Shown here: in pieces, positions 5,094 through 5,350 of the stretch
Numbering within the stretch: position 1 is the stretch's first letter
How the letters are laid out: each line of letters begins with the position of its first letter
NCBI GenBank assembly: GCA_002455605.1
Contig: DKLE01000283.1
Span: 1 to 5,350 of the forward strand
Source: Firmicutes bacterium UBA6648
GTDB lineage: Bacteria > Bacillota > Clostridia > Peptostreptococcales > Anaerovoracaceae
Direction: 5' to 3'
DNA: 5,350 nt
Made by a program: the position numbers and the translations under genes
Notes under the pieces: model-generated
What the model saw: only the letters and a program-made list of their open reading frames with translations
Told to the model about the DNA's origin: nothing
The model's database searches: none

Positions 5094-5350
5094 ATGAAGC
5101 AAAGAATAGTTACTATAAGCCGTACCTATGGAAGCGGCGGAAGAATAATCGGACAGAAATTGGCAGAAGATATGGGTGTGCCTTTTTATGATAAGGCACT
5201 GATAGACAGAATTGCTGAAGAGAGCGGTTTTTCCAGAGATATGATTGAAAATGCTGAGATGAAAGCAAAAAACAGTTTTTTATATACTCTTGCGTGAACC
5301 CTGGGGGGCAACGGAGAAGCAGGAGCGGACGGGCTGTCATTAAATGATAA
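5094..5350 (+). pseudogene. Cytidylate-kinase-like protein, interrupted by in-frame TGA, cut by window edge
   Basis: The N-terminus matches the cytidylate-kinase-like family of Clostridia (about 200 aa P-loop proteins thought to phosphorylate nucleotides; substrate not settled). ITISRTYGSGGRIIG (5-20) holds the phosphate-binding loop, followed by MGVPFYDKALIDRIAEESGFS (27-47). GGAGG (5080-5084) supports the start. The first reading stops at TGA (5295-5297) after 67 residues, a third of family length. The same frame then continues with TLGGNGEAGADGLSLNDK to the edge, and LSLNDK resembles the family's LPLNDK motif just before the next helix. So one nonsense codon, not a frameshift, breaks the gene. 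Options are a real pseudogene, a sequencing error, or stop-codon readthrough. If strictly read, the CDS is 5094-5297 and too short to be an active kinase. It is transcribed away from bioY-birA. Confidence 0.75.

Noticed and set aside
5113..5340. Leftward open frame opposite the kinase-like gene
   Set aside because: Antisense to a recognisable P-loop N-terminus; its product is low-complexity and it has no RBS.
5094..5350. Reassigned genetic code with TGA read as Trp
   Set aside because: The exporter and birA use TGG for Trp, no other long gene contains an in-frame TGA, and the membrane gene ends in TGA at a sensible length.

Overview
The window looks like chromosomal DNA of a low-GC Gram-positive anaerobe in the class Clostridia (Bacillota). 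The evidence is strong AAGGAGG-type ribosome binding sites, a DNA-binding (class II) BirA next to the biotin permease subunit BioY, a cytidylate-kinase-like protein of the type common in Clostridia, and a Bacillota-type ABC exporter half-transporter. I cannot name a genus from the sequence alone.

Layout, left to right. (1) 1-1470, + strand: the 3' part of an ABC exporter half-transporter, entering from outside the window and intact to its stop. (2) 1471-1870: a very AT-rich gap with no convincing gene. It does hold an orphan expression signal: a consensus -10 box inside an 8-bp perfect dyad, followed by a perfect Shine-Dalgarno with no proper reading frame behind it. There is also one tiny ORF with an RBS. 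(3) 1871-2665, +: a secreted protein of unknown function with a Sec signal peptide, closed by a hairpin terminator at 2690-2716. (4) 2828-3253, +: a four-helix membrane protein of unknown function whose last 17 bases overlap the 3' end of birA tail to tail. (5) 3237-4773, - strand: a two-gene operon bioY-birA, translationally coupled. A near-consensus promoter (TTGACA-N17-TATACT) precedes it, with a BirA-type operator lying across the -35 box. (6) 4774-5093: a regulatory region between divergent genes, containing the operator, short direct repeats, a hairpin, an extended -10 promoter for the rightward gene and a foldable leader. (7) 5094-5350, +: the start of a cytidylate-kinase-like gene, interrupted by an in-frame TGA at codon 68 although the same frame stays family-like to the window edge.

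How the parts work together. BioY imports biotin as the substrate-binding subunit of an ECF transporter. BirA attaches biotin to carboxylases and, when biotin is plentiful, should bind the operator and shut off its own operon. The two orphan proteins between the exporter and birA form an AT-rich block: hand counts of single 60-base lines give about 10% GC in the gap and 30-33% in the secreted gene, against 40% in the ABC gene and 53% in birA. They are the best candidates for acquired or lineage-specific genes. I found no rRNA, tRNA, CRISPR array, insertion sequence or known riboswitch class.
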